This document shows, in pieces, positions 45,949 to 57,239 of a stretch of DNA of 64,000 nt. The position numbers and the translations under genes were made by a program. This DNA is from Roridomyces roridus (taxonomy: Eukaryota; Basidiomycota; Agaricomycetes; Agaricales; Mycenaceae). Below the pieces are notes generated by a model. The model searched no databases. It worked only from the letters and a program-made list of their open reading frames with translations, and was not told the origin of the DNA. How positions within the stretch are numbered: position 1 is the stretch's first letter; each line of letters begins with the position of its first letter. The stretch spans positions 1,488,001 to 1,552,000 of the forward strand of contig JARKIF010000002.1 in NCBI GenBank assembly GCA_029378245.1, given 5' to 3'.

Positions 45949-47174
45949 TGGCCGCGTGCTTTTGGTGTTTACAACGAAATGAAAATGAAGTGATTTGTTT
46001 TCATCTGGCTGTCGCCTCCCTGCACCGGCATGCTCTCCATGTGTTTATCGCTCAACTTTTGGCTGCATGCGCAGACCCCAAATGCTTCTGTTTAGCTCCA
46101 GAATTGCTGTTTGTCAATCTACGAAACCTGTTCACCTCTACACAGTTTCAAGTCGGCGAACCTTTCGGTCGCCGTTGACTGTGGCTCCGTTTCACGGTCT
46201 TCAAACTTTCTTGGTTCGTATGTACGCATCGCATCGCACGGCGGAAAACTCGTTCGTTCGATTACTGCTGGTTGAAGATCGTCACGTTGGAGATGCAATA
46301 AAATCCTCCACAACTCTTATCATCCTTCCACCTTGTATTTTGGAAGATGTTGGAGCGATGGTCGGGCACTTCTATGGTGGTAACTGGTTACAGGCCGCCG
46401 CCGCCCACATTCTTCTACATTCTTCCAACGCTGATAACGAATCCCAAAGTCCGTCCGACACCGCGGAGGTAATTGAGACAACGGAATTGACCTGGCCGTA
46501 GACCATCGGCGGGGCAGCGGAATTCTACATATCCACGGCCACAAGGCCACGTTACAGATCGTGTCTACATATCCGTTTCGTTCGTAAAGGTCTCTTGGGT
46601 TCCTGAGTCAGAGTAACGACCTCGAACGTACCCCACCGCCACTACAGCCGGCAAAAGGGTTCTTTTGTTCTTGATGGTACTGGTGGCGGGCTCTGAGCTA
46701 ACCGACCCGACCCGAACCAAGTACACAATCTGGCAAGAAATTCGATCGCGCGCGATTTGTCCTGCACCCATCCCATTGCACATTCTCCTGCGGCCACATT
46801 CCTCCTCCGCGCACGTGGAAACCACATGGAGAGGAACGCCATTCAGTTCAGTTGGAAATAAAATAAAATAAAATTCCGAATATAAAATGCAGAGTGATCA
46901 TGATCTAGGTCGATCGGACCGGGTTCTGATGATGGAAAAAAGGAAGACGATGGATGGACCTACTAACTGTCTGATTGCCAACGACGATCTGGAATTGCAC
47001 ATATGACAGTTCAAGTCAAATGACCTGCTATTGTTTCACCTGAGCAGCGGCGCCCATGATAATGTAGGGCCGATAATGAGGCCTACCACACGGATATAAT
47101 TTTTGCGCTCAGTTACATTTGCGATAGGATAAGTAAGAAACGTGCTCTTAAAAACGAGGAAAAGAGCTTTATGC
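45949..47174. other. Intergenic between convergent genes
   Basis: 1.2 kb without a recognisable gene. Contains a short AAATA run (about 46856-46875). Confidence 0.5.
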
Positions 47175-48401
47175 TCAGTGGTATCGCGGGAGCTGTTGTT
47201 CGCCGGCATGCACCAAGGTTCTCTCCGGATGGTGGTGATACTTGACAATAAATCAGTGTCAACGCTAAGCGACCCACGAGCGAGAAGCAACTCACGTAAG
47301 GTTCCGGAGAAAGAATGGGCGAGGGGCTCCATTGTTGCATCGAAGGGTGGTGACCCATGGTGCTGCGCACACTAGATGCAGCCAGAGTATGGCGCGGTTG
47401 GTGATGTACGGCGTGGTGCCCGTCGTGTGTATATGCGTCGTATCGAGAGTGAGCGTACGGCGACATGTCGGGCATGAGGGCGATGGATTGAGGCGAGGGC
47501 TCAGGTGGGGAATAACGCCCACGATCTCTAGAACTATTCAATCGGTTAACGAGATTAACGTTGCGAAGCGGAAAGACAACATACTATTCACGGCGGGGGT
47601 GCTCCAGTTCAACGTACTCGCGACGGGGAGCCTCCAAGTCAACGTACTCACGCCGCTGGGGTTCTAATTCAGGGTAATCGCGGCGTGGTGGTTCCATTTC
47701 GGAGGGATGTTGCAAACGGGGAAGGTAGGAATTAGAGTCCCTGGAGGGATTTAGAAATACAGACGGAATAGATGGGCCCAGAACTGACGAGCGACGGGGT
47801 GCAAGAAGAGGAGGTAAATTGAGCTCGTTGGGAGTTCTGAGCGGAGGTGAATGGCCGCGTGTCGAAGAGGGCGAAGACGACTCGGACATTCCGGGAGATG
47901 CGTTTGACGCGCCGTCCGAGTCCTTGACAGACGCGGCCCTTTTGCGTGCAGGGACCCCTTCTGGCCAAGTGCACTAACGTGATAGTACGATTAGACGGGT
48001 GGCATGACCCAGGAACGGAACGCACATCTCGTTGGCCATGTTGGCAACGCATACAATTGGGCTTGGCCTCGTCGCACTGAACAAGAGTCGGCTGACTGCT
48101 CCAGACGGGCAAGAACGGTGTTCTACCTTGATTTTCTTGACGCGACACGTGAGGCAGCCCGTCTTGCTCCGGGTGTACTTTGGACGTTTCCGAGTAGTTT
48201 CCTGCCGGGTAGGCGCAGAAACTTCGTGGTGAGGCCCATGGTGTAACTGGGGTGGCGGAGGCGAATAATACGCGTTCTGGGGCAAGTAGGCGCTGGATTG
48301 GCTGCGAACGGTAAGCTGGGCGGAAGAGAGATGCAAGACGCGTACTATGAGAGTGAATCGGTCATGGTGGGAGGAGGAGGAGGAAATTGGTGGTGCGACA
48401 T
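47175..48401 (-). CDS. Zn2Cys6 transcription factor, short form
   Basis: Nuclear regulator with a complete zinc cluster. Start ATG (48399-48401) gives MSHHQFPPPPPTMTDSLS; a 44-nt intron leads to AYLPQNAYYSPPPPQLHHG. The cluster is assembled from three exons: KYTRSKTGCLTCRVKKIK, then CDEAKPNCMRCQHGQRD, then CTWPEGVPARKRAA (spacing C-2-C-6-C-6-C-2-C-6-C). A Ser/Pro region (PSIPSVFLNPSRDSNSYLP) and four 10-residue repeats of the REYVELEHPR type follow. The last exons give YSPPEPSPQSIALMPDMSPY and HAGEQQLPRYH, stop at 47175-47177. It lacks the fungal_trans domain of the other Zn2Cys6 gene, so it is a different, short class. The target is unknown. Confidence 0.8.
47585..47700. repeat. 30-bp coding minisatellite
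   Basis: Nearly four 30-nt units inside the short Zn2Cys6 gene, translating as REYVELEHPR, REYVDLEAPR, RDYPELEPQR and a diverged first unit. Likely to vary in number between strains. Confidence 0.75.
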
Positions 48402-50050
48402 GTGTTGGTTTTAAGGAATAAAGAAGGACGGATTTGTTTGTGTAGAGTGGTCGTAATCCGAGTGATCAGCTAAATCTGATGAATCTAAGGGTCGCATCGC
48501 GGTGGGATTTCAGACGCTCCAACAACACTGCAAAAGCTCATCGAGGCGCGAGGTATGCTTCCAAAACAGCGTGTCTTCTGGGATGCCCTGGGCCACGCCA
48601 GATAGGTGCGGCGGGACTGAGAAACAGGATAGCAGAAGCAGATCTTCCGGATTTCCTTTTTTGGAGTAGGCTTGTGATGCGCCAAGTTCCACATGTGAGC
48701 TCTGATGTTGCCCGACATGAAACAGGACGGACGCACTCTGACCAACAGAAAATCTCCGGCATATCGTGGTCCCAGTGTCAAATGCCCGGACAAGGACCCA
48801 TAACAATACGCTTTCTCCACAGAAACAGCCAATCCCTCTTTAGAACCTCGAGACTCCTTACGTTCTTCTACCCTGAAAAAATTGAGTAACAGCACCGGCG
48901 GATTTACTTGACAGGCGCACTATCTCGCTCCCCGCCATCACCAGAGATACCCACATTGTCACATATCCCGTTCCAAGGCACCACTTCCTAGCCTCCCTGC
49001 ACCCAAAAAGAAGCCAGCCCACAAAACACGAGTCGTGCACGCCCTCGAATCCCAGTATTTTAATCTCGCAACTGACAAGAACGCTTTTGTTTCGCTCGGG
49101 GAACAGAGTGGGGGAGAGTTCTGTTCTCGATCGCGACAGGCCTGGAAAGTGCGTCGTGCAGACCGCGCGAAAAAAAAGAAACGGAAAAAAACGTGTGTAT
49201 GTTGAAATAATAAATGGAGCAAGTGATTCGTGCTCTTCAAAAGTCCCTGGCGGGTAGGGGAACGGAACGGGGCCCGACCGTCGAGGCAACGTCGAGGATG
49301 ACAGAAAGTGACCCGCTCACTCGGGATCCGACTTCATTTTGCGCTTGGGTTTCCCGACTCTTTAGCGCGACGTCGACTGCAGGCGGATGCAAAAAAAGCG
49401 GGACTAGGATGACGTGGCAAGATTTTGAAAATCGCTCCGTGGCTCCTAGCGGCGCGTACTTAGCGGACGCGGATCCGTGGCGGTGAAAGGCGGGGCAACT
49501 CTTCGAATGATTGCCATGGACGCCACCAACACCTCCTCGCGTCCTCCTCCTCATCTCGATTTTCGATTTTTGCTGCTGTGGATTTTGGCTGTTTTTCCAC
49601 AAGATCACCAGCCCTGTCAGGTCCAGTCACTTCATCCCGATTCGATTCACATCAAAGAAGCAATGGCGCGCGTTTCCACTTTGGTCGGGTGAACATTTCC
49701 CAATCTGGAATGTCGGCTCCCCATTTCCCCCGTGCGTCGGGACCTAGACTCGGCGGTTTTACAAATAAAAAAAGCGTTGTATAGTAGGTACGTGGTGTGT
49801 GACAATTTGAGATGCGTGCTACGAAAGCAAAAGAGCAGGTTTACAAACGGAACAAAAAGAAGTGCCGACGTCCATTCGTCATACGTAGAAATGGGTTGGG
49901 AAGAATAGGTCCAGTCAGCGTCGGGCGGCATTCTCGGTCCGCTCCCAGCGCCGCCGAGACCTCCCATGAATCCACGTACACCGGCCCTCCCGAAGTAAGG
50001 AAAACCGAGAAAGATCGCGCAGGAACGCCGCGGTTGGTATGATGCGAGGC
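48402..50050. other. Intergenic, 1.6 kb
   Basis: Upstream of the short Zn2Cys6 gene and downstream of the MAP kinase kinase. Overlapping open frames on both strands near 48480-48900 show no domain or splice pattern. I see no gene. Confidence 0.45.
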
Positions 50051-51767
50051 TTAATCCTCGTCCTTGGACTTTGGCGACTCGGTGGAGGGCGGTGTCGAGT
50101 CATTCTGCGAGATACTGGTGCTGAAGAAGACGTCAGTGCCCGAAAAAAGAACGAGACGCGGACGACAACGGCGAAGCTACAAACGGGCCGCCATGCGCCC
50201 ACACAAGGTCCGAAAACAATGGAGAGAGAGAATCCCAACTCCCACAACGGACGGGTACACACGGAATAGCACCACACCGCGGATCGCGATTCAAATGTCC
50301 GCATGGAAGGAAAGACAAAATAGAAAAAGACACTCACTTGTCCCTCGACCTCCGACCCCCGGTCGTCGTCTTGGGCCAGCCCCACACCTGGCGTATCCAG
50401 CGCGCCATGTGCCCCTCCTGCTTCATGGCAGTGACGATCCAAGGATGCGCAAGCAAGCCCTTGGGCGTTGGCCGCGTCAACGCGTCGACCGTCAGTGTTT
50501 GTTTGATGAAATCTTTCATCTCGTTCGACCACTGCACACCCGGCGAGTCCTCGAGCTGTGGCGGTTCGCCCTGGGTGATGTACATCATCAGCTCGATAGG
50601 CGGCAGATCTGCCGGGAATGGGAAGCGGTTCTGGACCAGCTCGAGCAGGCTGATGCCTGTGCTCCAGACATCAGACCGGATCGTGTATTGCATCCCTTGG
50701 ATACGTTCCGGTGCCATGTAGAATGAGGTGCCCGTAAATGTGCCCGCCTGCGACTTGATGTCGAGTTCGCCCGAGACACCAAAGTCGCACAGTTTGACTA
50801 TGCCAGACCGTGAGAGGAGAATGTTGGACGGTTTAATGTCGCGGTGGATGGTCCGCTTGGTGTGTAGGTACGCGAGACCTTGGAGGATCTACAGGGTCGT
50901 GGTTAGATATCAGTCGAGAGAATAGAAGATACAACGTACCCCTTCCGCTAACCTCCCCGCAATCTTCTCACCGACAATGGCGTTCCGTTCCTTGATCTTC
51001 TTGCCAATGGCCTCCAAGCTCCCACCCTCGCAGTACTCCATTAATATTTTGACTTCGCTGGAGCTGGGGCTCATGTAGGCGCCGTGAAAGAGAATAATGT
51101 TGATGTGCTCGGTGCTGGAAATGATGCTGAGCTCGCGCAGCAGCTGTTTCATGGGCGCCTCGCGAGTCGTAATCGTCTTGCGGGCCATGATCTTGCCGGT
51201 GCGCTTGTCTTTGACCTTGTGGACGGCACCACCGGCGCCTTCACCGAGGCGAGAGACCTCTTCCAGCACGTCATCGGACCAGGAGAGCTTCTGCAACTTC
51301 TCTGCTGGGATGGCATCCTGGGGCTCGTCCTCGTTGTCGCTCGGAGGCTGGCTGCGAGACTGAGGCTTGTCTTCCAGTTTATCCAAGAGCGTGAGGATGC
51401 TTTGGATGGGCTCTTGACGGGTTGGGGCAACGGCGCGGGGGACATCGGTGCAGGAAGAGTCGGGACGGATGGTCAGTTCCTCGTGATCTGGAGGGTGGTG
51501 AGTCGGTACAGCAGAGCCAAATGGGCCGCTGTAGTAGCCGCCACCCTCGTCATCATCGGAGGATTTGGCGGTATTGAGTGCAGGGATACCGAGCTTGAGA
51601 CTCGGTTTTGGGGTTGTGGGCCTGGATGAGGATGCACCAGGGATTGCCAGCGAGAGATTGGGCGTCGGCGATCTCGCTGGCGAGACGGACGGGCGCTGGG
51701 GCTTGCGGATAGCGAGGGACCCGGATGGAGCACGCGGGCCAACAGGGTGCGCTGCGGTGGTCTGCAT
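50051..51767 (-). CDS. MKK1: MAP kinase kinase, Mkk1/2 type (cell wall integrity)
   Basis: Dual-specificity kinase expected to phosphorylate the Slt2/Mpk1 MAP kinase in the cell wall integrity cascade. ATG at 51765-51767 (MQTTAAHPVGPRAPSG); an upstream GTG is not a likely start. A disordered leader includes PTPNLSLAIPGASSSRPTTP. Kinase domain: VSRLGEGAGGAVHKVKDKRT, KIMARKTITTREAPMKQLLR, ILMEYCEGGSLEAIGKKIKE, TIHRDIKPSNILLSRSG, KLCDFGVSGELDIKSQAGTF and TGTSFYMAPERIQGMQYTIR. Then SDVWSTGISLLELVQNRFPF and PTPKGLLAHPWIVTAMKQEG. The tail ends STPPSTESPKSKDED. The activation segment (AGTFTGTSFYMAPERI) resembles Mkk1/2 more than Ste7 or Pbs2; the class call rests on that. Confidence 0.9.
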
Positions 51768-52158
51768 GGAAGGAGGAATGAGATCACGACTGGATTCCAC
51801 GTGCGATTTCTAAGTAACACGATGGGCAAAAATGTCGATCTAACGTGTACTGGACGACGACGACGACGAACGACTGATTCTTTCATTTCCAACACAGCGA
51901 CAGTCTCAATCGACGTGGCACTCGTCGTGAAGCACTGGTGTTCAAGCTCGACTCCAGCGCTAATTTTCTGTATATAATTCTGGGACATGCTCCAGACACC
52001 GTAGCTCGATTCGTGAATCGATTCGGGAGAACGAAGCTTTGGTCGAAGCTTGAAGAAGAGATGAGAATTTGTTCCTGTCTTCCTACTTCCCACCATCATC
52101 TCAGGCCCGACGTCGAGTGACGGAAGTATACAACGGAAGTATCGCGTAGATACCGAAA
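51768..52158. promoter_or_regulatory. Divergent promoter region
   Basis: About 390 bp between the divergent MAP kinase kinase and the small conserved gene; presumably holds both promoters. No specific element identified. Confidence 0.45.
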
Positions 52159-52896
52159 ATGCCAGTGGGTTCAGAGTCGCCCACTCGGCCACGACCGCCG
52201 TCCTTGCGCCTTGACCAACTGGGGTCAGTAGTCTATAATCTGCTACTTCCTGCGACCTCGAATCATTTTTCACCTCAGCATCAATCCCTCAACCCTTGTT
52301 GGCAAGACTCTGGCCTCCGTGCGACGCTCTCCGGAGCACCCGGCTCTGACGATGGTCTTTGACGATGGTTCGAGGGTGCAAGTCTGTGTGGACGGATATG
52401 ATCCAGTGCACCGCGGTCTCCCAAAGGTCAGTTAGGTTCTGAATCTCAACTACACTCCATGGCCGACGAAATTTCCCCAAAGTCTCTGGAAATGGACGAC
52501 GCTCTAAGCGCCCTCTTTGCCTCTGAGCGTGGTCTCGGTCTTCGCGTGGCCGACTGCGCTTTCATCACCCTCCAAGACAAAGCCTTTGCGATAAAGACGC
52601 CGGGAGCCGACACCGCCGACGCGGACCGGTGGGACCAGCGCCATCTAGGAGTGGCCTTCAAATTCAATTCTGACGGAGGGGGCATGGGAAACTCGGGTGT
52701 GCTCTCTGATCGCTGGCACTGCGTGTGGGCGACTCTCCAGGAGCATAACGACGCCGGCGCGTGTGTTTTCCGCACATACGACGACGTATACCTCGAACAC
52801 CTTCAGCCATCATCTGCCACTGGCTCTCTCCGCAAGGCCAGGGGCCATGCCCGCCGGAAGAGCGTCTCACCCGTGAAGCGCTCTTTTACCTCTTAG
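52159..52896 (+). CDS. Small conserved fungal protein of unknown function
   Basis: Three exons. ATG at 52159 begins MPVGSESPTRPRPPSLRLDQ. After an intron of about 55 nt: INPSTLVGKTLASVRRSPEH, then MVFDDGSRVQVCVDGYDPVH. After a second intron: SLEMDDALSALFASERGLGL, RVADCAFITLQDKAFAIKTP, HLGVAFKFNSDGGG, DRWHCVWATLQEHNDAGACV and FRTYDDVYLEHLQPSS. A basic tail ends RRKSVSPVKRSFTS. Clean frame continuity across all junctions argues it is real. No known domain is visible to me; the pattern suggests a single compact beta-rich fold. Possibly co-regulated with the divergent kinase gene. Confidence 0.75.
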
Positions 52897-53053
52897 TGAT
52901 CCTTTGACTGCTGTTATGCTCTCTCTTCACCGCGATCACGCTCTCGCAATGCTAATCTATCGCCCCCCTGCATAACATAATCCTGCATACACACACACAT
53001 CGTACACAATCTTTCATCTTTCACATCATACACAGTGTAATAACCCCCATATC

Positions 53054-54080
53054 TCACTGGACTCCCTCATGCTCCCCCGATTCATAATGTATCGGACACT
53101 CACTGAACACATCGTCTCCGTAACGTTTATTTGACAATGGCAATGGTTTAAACTGGATCACTCCCGACGTGCGGACATGCGCAACGTTCGGGACGTTGCT
53201 GCCCGGATACCCATTCGTAAGTATTAATGACGGTAGTGCATCACGCTAGCACGCAACGTACTTATTGAGTCGGTGATCCAGCGGTGCGTCCTTCTTGTCA
53301 AAATCGTCCTAGTTCAAGGGTCAGAGTCTTTGGTTTGCGAATGTGCACGAGACGAGCGGCCCACGGAAATAGAAGCATTTATTACCGTTGACAATCTGCC
53401 TGTCCAGTGAAAGGCACGGCGGAAACTGTAGGTCAAGAACCCAGGTTACGAGAGAGACCAGAGTCTGAAACAAATATGCGTTGTAACTCTGGAAAGTATA
53501 GTGAAGATCCTAGTACCAAGTTTTGAATTACATCTGGCCAAGGAAATCGCCAAGTGCAAGGCCCATCCTTGGTCAAGTTCGCTTTTGGTGCCGGGATCAA
53601 AGAGTGGTTGAACACCGAGAACCCCTCGCCAAGGGTATTCATGAGCATCGCCACATCTTTCGCCCATCTACTGGCAGCGTAAAAAGTCACCGATATCACG
53701 GCTTGAGCAGAGAACTAACTCACCGACGGCCATCTCCGCGCGCAAGGGATTTATTTCTAAAAGGGCCACGGCAAGCGCTACGAATTGAGTCTTGAGTCGG
53801 TCTCGACCGTCCGTCCGTAGGCAACAAGACCCCGAGAAGGTGCAGGCCGAGGCTGGGTAGACAGCACGTAAAGGATTGTCTTGGGATTGTCTGTAGCGTC
53901 TGTTCGTGCCGGCAATAATGTATGGGCAGACCGGGCGTCAGGTTGGCGTCGCTACCACGGTTGCGAGCAATTTGAACGTGAGCGACGTCATGAGAGACAA
54001 GAGGCATTCCGAAGCTGCAAGTCAAGTCAAGTCCGAGACGCCGTGGATGGTGGATCTACGGGCGACGACATCGTGGGTGA
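53054..54080 (-). CDS. Possible spliced gene, unidentified
   Basis: Several open segments on - could join: LKTQFVALAVALLEINPLRA, then SRWAKDVAMLMNTLGEGFSV, FNHSLIPAPKANLTKDGPCT and WRFPWPDVIQNLVLGSSLYF, then FRRAFHWTGRLST and DDFDKKDAPLDHRLN. A possible last exon reaches a stop at 53054-53056. Splice sites of the right type exist between the later segments, but I could not find a convincing start. I do not recognise the family. Treat as tentative. Confidence 0.35.
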
Positions 54081-54679
54081 GAGAGCATGTGGTCATGGTC
54101 GAAGGAGGGATGGTAAAATTCAGTAGATCTAGCCGCATAAAAAAAAACAGCAGAGGTAGTCCCGGCAATTTGCGTCTCGCTTGTGTACAGTCTTGGCGTC
54201 AGGAGTCAGGACTCAGCACGGAACGCGGACAGTCCCAGACAATCCTCAGACTAGCAGCAGAAGAATAGATTTGCGGGAAAGAGAGACAGATGGACTTAGA
54301 GGTTGTAGGTCCACGTAGCATGTTCTTCAAGCAGTAATTTCCGCCGGCTCCAGAATCCAGAGGAACACCAAGGGGATTGCGGAGACTGTAATGGTTCGGA
54401 CACGGACACGGACTCGGACCGCCCCGCCCTACGGAGATGAGCAATTTGGTAGAAAAACGGGCTGCTTTAGCCTTACGCGTCTGGTTATGGATCTTCCATT
54501 GAAGAAACTAAATTGCGGGCAGGAGGACGCAGAGCACCCTGACAACGTCCGAACAGGTACCTGGCAAACTCCGAGGCCATCAATCAGATCACCCTTTGCC
54601 TTTGACCAGTCGACGACGACATCCAGCGACATCCCGGAGATACTACTACAGTCTGACTGCGGGAGACTAGCCTTTGTCC

Positions 54680-55380
54680 ATGTCCACTCGCGGCGTCTAT
54701 TCCTTCGCGTCATTGACGCCGAACAATATTGGCACAGTCCGAAAGCTGAACTCTGTCCTATTCCCAATTAAGGTGACCCTCACCACGTCTGGGAATCGCC
54801 AAGGCTGAATCGAATCCTAGTACAGCGAAAAGTTTTACCAAGATATACTCCTTCCCGAGGTCGAGGACTTTTGCAAACTCGGTTTGAATTCAGCCAACCC
54901 CGGAGTCCGTTTAGCGCACTAATCCAGGACAGTGTACTACAACGATGTCCCTGGTTCGTCGTTAGTGCCATTTCGCGCCCACCGTGTCAAGTCATACGCG
55001 ACCATTCAGTGGGCACGGTCTGTTGCAGGCTAGAGAATAAAAATGGTGAGGCATCCCTCTATCTTATGACAATGGGTATCCTTGCGGTGCGTCTTTCAAT
55101 TGATTCTTAATCCCGCAACTCAATTCTTGTATAGCCGTACCGCTCGAGAGAATTAGGATCGGCCAGCCTCAAACTCATCTCAGATGCGGCGGCTGCGCAT
55201 GCCAAACCAAAAATCGACCGCATATATCTGCATGTCCAGGTGTCGAACGCGGACGCCAAGAGGTTTTACGAGCGACACGGCTTCACCGAAGTCGGCGTGC
55301 ACGTAGGCTACTACAAGAAGATCGCGCCTCACGACGCCTGGATTCTGGAAAAACGATTCTCGAGCCAAGCTCCAGAGTGA
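54680..55380 (+). CDS. NAA50: N-alpha-acetyltransferase 50 (GNAT)
   Basis: Transfers acetyl from acetyl-CoA to protein N-termini starting Met-hydrophobic; NAA50 works with the NatA complex at the ribosome. Five exons (54680-54772, 54821-54881, 54933-54953, 55010-55086, 55135-55380) sum to 498 nt, giving 165 residues. Reading: MSTRGVYSFASLTPNNIGTV, RKLNSVLFPIKYSEKFYQDI, LLPEVEDFCKL, VYYNDVPVGTVCCRLENKNG and LYLMTMGILAPYRSREIGSA. The last exon gives KIDRIYLHVQVSNADAKRFY, ERHGFTEVGVHVGYYKKIAP and HDAWILEKRF. Hallmarks of NAA50 are FPIKYSEKFY, YYNDVPVG and the YYKKI-PHDAW motif. Exon 3 is only 21 nt. Length and motif order match the family. Confidence 0.93.
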
Positions 55381-55522
55381 TTGTACATTGTACCAAGGTA
55401 ATTATGAACGCTATTATCAACGAATTAGCCAACTCAACGGTCGACTCTAGATGTAAGTAGTGAATGTACGAATTATTTGCATGGAAATTACTCTTCGCCG
55501 TCTGCCCTCGGCCATATCTCCC

Positions 55523-56231
55523 CTACGCCCACGTCTCGTCGACTTTGCCGCAACCCTTGACCAGCTGGAATTCACTCAGTTCGGACGGGTCAAAGTGTCA
55601 AGGGAATACTTACCTGGTGTCGTTTCAAAGCATCCTTTCGCGTAAAAGTCTTTCCGCACCCGCCGTTGCACAGATATGGCTTTTCGCCGGTGTGTGTTTC
55701 CCGATGGCGCTTCAGGTCATGCTGACGGTTGAACGACAGCGCACACAGATCGCACGAAAACGGCCTGCTCGGTGATGCGGGATATTCATGGTAACCCGAC
55801 GGCTGCTCTAGCGACCCTTGTTGCGGATACTGCGGGTGAGGCGCCATCATCGGCCCTGATGGCTGAGGAATATACACGGAATGCGATCGCGGCCGTGACG
55901 GGGCAGTGGGCGAAGAGGGCGAACGCGGATAAGAGGGCGGGTACGCGTGACCGTGTGACTGCGAGTGGGATGGATGCGGCGTCTGGGCGTACGGATATGA
56001 ATTGCCGTGGTGTTGTGGGGGCCGAGAACTGGAACTGTACTGTAGCTGCCCCGATGGCTGGGCAGACTGGTAATACCCGTCAGACGCGTATGGCGCGTTT
56101 GGATAGGACGTCATTGGTGGCTGAGAGGGATAGGAGGGGTAGTTGTTCGATGGCTGCTGAGAACCACCCCCACCGCTCCACTGATCGGGAGGGTATGCTT
56201 GGAGAGACATACGGCGAGGGTTGCCAGACAT
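55523..56231 (-). CDS. C2H2 zinc-finger protein
   Basis: Two-finger transcription factor. ATG at 56229-56231 begins MSGNPRRMSLQAYPPDQWSG. A long Pro/Ser/Tyr-rich N-terminus (ASDGYYQSAQPSGQLQYSSS) precedes the fingers FSCDLCALSFNRQHDLKRHR and YLCNGGCGKTFTRKDALKRH, joined by the canonical linker THTGEKPY. A 49-nt intron follows; the final exon adds LVKGCGKVDETWA and the stop at 55523-55525. The fingers lie at the C-terminus, a layout common in basidiomycete regulators. Target unknown. Confidence 0.83.
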
Positions 56232-57239
56232 GGAAGCCAAAAGGTTGCGTTACTTCCGTCGGATTGGACTGACTCTTATAACAGGATCTGCATATCTCTG
56301 CTCCAATTTTAAGCTGGTCCAATAACGAGATCTGGGCAGCGTGTTCCTGGGTTTGGAATCGCCCAATTGATGCGCGCCTGCTGATATATAGAGCGGCATT
56401 TAAACCCAAAACGTGCTAGCCTCTCAAGTCAGATTCACCACGACCTCCGGATATCTCAGATCAGTACAACCATCAAAACACACTTTGGGAAGGTCCAGTT
56501 ACTTTGGATACTCACGAGGGGCGCCTGCTAAGCTCGGTCCCGTCTGCAGACTTTGGGCTCGATACCAGAAGAGACGATTCTTGTGCCTACAAGTGTTCCC
56601 CCATGCGGTAAGGCGGCTAGCACTAGTATATGCTGACCCAAGTCGTTGCTAGGAAGACTTGTGTCTCTTCTGACAGACCTCATAATGAAAACCTTTGACT
56701 ATCCTGCAAATGTGCAATCATCGCACCTACCTCCATGCCGGGCACCTGTCCATAGTCGTCCCCGCTGCCCTTGACACCCGCTGCATTCGGTGTTTGGGCT
56801 TTTTTGCCTCTCGCCAATAAGGCCAAAATGGGTTACTTGACCATTGTTTCAACCGAGCAGCCAAGTGAGGTATTCAATTTGTGGAAGGGATCCACGCGAG
56901 AGAAACGGCGCCGCCAATTAACGTCAATACTCAGTGCTGTGCCTTGCCGCAAACAAGTGTGATCAGCCATCAAATCACTGCGCCCACGTGCCAACACCTA
57001 CAAGGGTAAATTTCCTGGAAGACAGCGTGCTCAATAATGACCTACTATAATGAAGATGTCCCTAGTTGTACTTTCCAACCGCGTCGATAAACATCTCACG
57101 GCGACGTGCCTTGGAGTGAGAAGTCGCGGAAAAATATGCCGTTTACGCTCGAGTAGAATCCCTATTTTCATGCGAACAAACGGGAGTTGCACCTGATGCT
57201 AAATGAAGGGGCGGATCGACGTTACTCTTTTCATGAAGA
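56232..57239. other. Intergenic, no gene recognised
   Basis: Upstream of the C2H2 gene on - and downstream of the next - gene. Open frames are short and unpatterned. Confidence 0.5.

Noticed and set aside
51768..51800. Start of the MAP kinase kinase at 51800 (reading ESSRDLIPPS upstream)
   Set aside because: The codon there is GTG. The first in-frame ATG is at 51765-51767.
53054..54080. Confident naming of the tentative gene
   Set aside because: Late exons join plausibly, but no start, no known motif and several competing frames. Kept only as low confidence.
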